From the NCBI GenBank assembly GCA_002314435.1, contig DCFV01000069.1, positions 1 to 23,178 on the forward strand: a DNA stretch of 23,178 nt, read 5' to 3'. Positions within the stretch are counted from its first letter, which is position 1; each line of letters begins with the position of its first letter. Made by a program: the position numbers and the translations under genes. The notes beneath the pieces were generated by a model. That model did no database searches. It worked only from the letters and a program-made list of their open reading frames with translations, and was not told where the DNA came from. This DNA is from Acidobacteriaceae bacterium UBA1795 (GTDB lineage: Bacteria; Acidobacteriota; Terriglobia; Terriglobales; Acidobacteriaceae). Below, in pieces: positions 22,560 through 23,178 of this stretch.

Positions 22560-22714
22560 AACGTCCTCTTCCCGCGGGCAGCCCGCCTCAGCGCTGCGCC
22601 CGCTCCTGGTCCTCTTCTATCTTACTTGTCCCGCGTCTTCAGGCCGATTTTGCTCGCTTTATGAGCCAAACCGCCTGTAGACTGCCGCCATTCCCCGCAC
22701 GGAGGCTTCTACCC

Positions 22715-22990
22715 ATGCCCAAGTACGTCATCGAGCGCGAAATCCCCGGCGCCGGTTCACTCAGTCCGGAGACCCTCCACGCCATCTCCCAAAAGTCCTG
22801 CGGCGTGCTCAACAACCTCGGCCCCTCCATCCAGTGGCTACACAGCTACGTCACCGCAGACAAGATCTACTGCGTCTACATCGCGCCCAACGAAGAGATG
22901 GTCCGCGAACACGCCAAACAGGGCGGCTTCCCCGCCAACAGCGTCGCGGAAGTCAAGACCATCATCGACCCCACTACCGCCGAAGGGTGA
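22715..22990 (+). CDS. DUF4242 domain protein
   Basis: A 91-residue protein (MPKYVIEREIPGAGSLSPET to the end) with the compact ferredoxin-like fold expected of DUF4242: SQKSCGVLNNL, IQWLHSYVTADKIYCVYIA and NEEMVREHAKQGGFP. The family includes a nickel-binding protein from Streptomyces, but members mostly lack known function, so I do not assign one. ATG 22715 has GGAGG (22701-22705) nine bases upstream. The longer open frame upstream of it has no resemblance. It stands alone between der (divergent) and a helicase gene that starts 63 bases later on the same strand. Confidence 0.85.
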   Translation: MPKYVIEREIPGAGSLSPETLHAISQKSCGVLNNLGPSIQWLHSYVTADKIYCVYIAPNEEMVREHAKQGGFPANSVAEVKTIIDPTTAEG

Positions 22991-23053
22991 CAAGCTGTAG
23001 CTCGCGGATCCATGCGCCCCACCCCGCCTATGATGGAGGGAGCACCGGCGCCG

Positions 23054-23178
23054 ATGGCTTCCACCGACACCCCAACCCGCACCCTGCCCACCCTCCACGA
23101 GTTCTTCGCGCCGGGCGGTATCCTCGCGCGTTCGCCGCTGCCCTACGAGTACCGCCCCGGCCAGCTTGAAATGGCCAA
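23054..23178 (+). CDS. N-terminus of a probable DinG-type ATP-dependent helicase (partial, runs off right edge)
   Basis: The first 41 codons read MASTDTPTRTLPTLHEFFAP, then GGILARSPLPYEYRPGQLEM and A. The pattern FAPGG-L--x-YEYR-GQ-EMA is the start of DinG/YoaA-type superfamily 2 helicases, where the R-x-GQ-EMA segment is the Q-like motif preceding the Walker A site. The nucleotide-binding motifs lie beyond the window. ATG 23054 is chosen with GGAGGGAG at 23035-23042 upstream; an in-frame ATG at 23033 would include that site in the gene. Confidence 0.65.
   Translation, partial: MASTDTPTRTLPTLHEFFAPGGILARSPLPYEYRPGQLEMA

Noticed and set aside
21717..22664. 315-residue plus-strand open frame over der
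   Set aside because: It is antisense to a highly conserved GTPase with both P-loops; it has the Arg/His-rich look of a shadow frame.

Overview
The window is GC-rich chromosomal DNA that looks like a member of the Acidobacteria (Terriglobia/Acidobacteriaceae type). The basis is family content: an Oar-like TonB-dependent receptor with an N-terminal carboxypeptidase-regulatory domain, a DUF1800/DUF1501 secreted pair, the start of a winged-helix regulator of the kind common in that phylum, and a DUF4242 protein. This is inference from families, not a phylogenetic test. I see no rRNA, tRNA, CRISPR array, IS element or phage genes.

Layout from left to right. 1-173 (-) is the start of a probable transcriptional regulator. 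Facing away from it is a two-gene unit: a TonB-dependent outer-membrane receptor (438-3809) and a Tat-exported metallophosphoesterase (3826-4776). The space between the regulator and the receptor carries four copies of a GGGTGA(A) motif. Next comes a redox block: rex (4905-5618, +), a frameshifted C-terminal remnant of a group 4 [NiFe]-hydrogenase large subunit (5597-6050, -), and adhE (6141-8897, -). Matching GTGA-N6-TCAC sites lie in front of rex (4830-4843) and in front of adhE (9087-9100), which fits Rex controlling itself and adhE. DUF1501 (9235-10668, -) and DUF1800 (10678-13518, -) form a translationally coupled secreted pair.

After a 535-base stretch with no recognisable gene come a pterin-4a-carbinolamine dehydratase (14054-14332, +) and a ferredoxin-NADP reductase-like flavoprotein (about 14413-15219, +). 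On the minus strand follow a LytTR response regulator (15261-16070) with a membrane zinc-ribbon protein upstream (16121-16645), then an ECF sigma factor (17148-17807) overlapping a small two-helix membrane protein (16768-17151). A broken YdeI/OmpD-associated-type gene (17910-18179, -) sits back to back with rlmB (18212-19018, +). rlmB overlaps by four bases a large exported M1-peptidase-like protein whose zinc site is degenerate (19015-21000, +). A perfect 12-bp hairpin separates this from der/engA (21096-22559, -). The window ends with a DUF4242 protein (22715-22990, +) and the first 41 codons of a probable DinG-type helicase (23054 onward, +).

The strongest observations for a second look are the paired Rex-type operators around a decayed hydrogenase remnant, the repeated motif in the first divergent promoter, the coupled DUF1800/DUF1501 pair with duplicated Ig/TIG modules, and the peptidase-like protein that has lost its HExxH motif.
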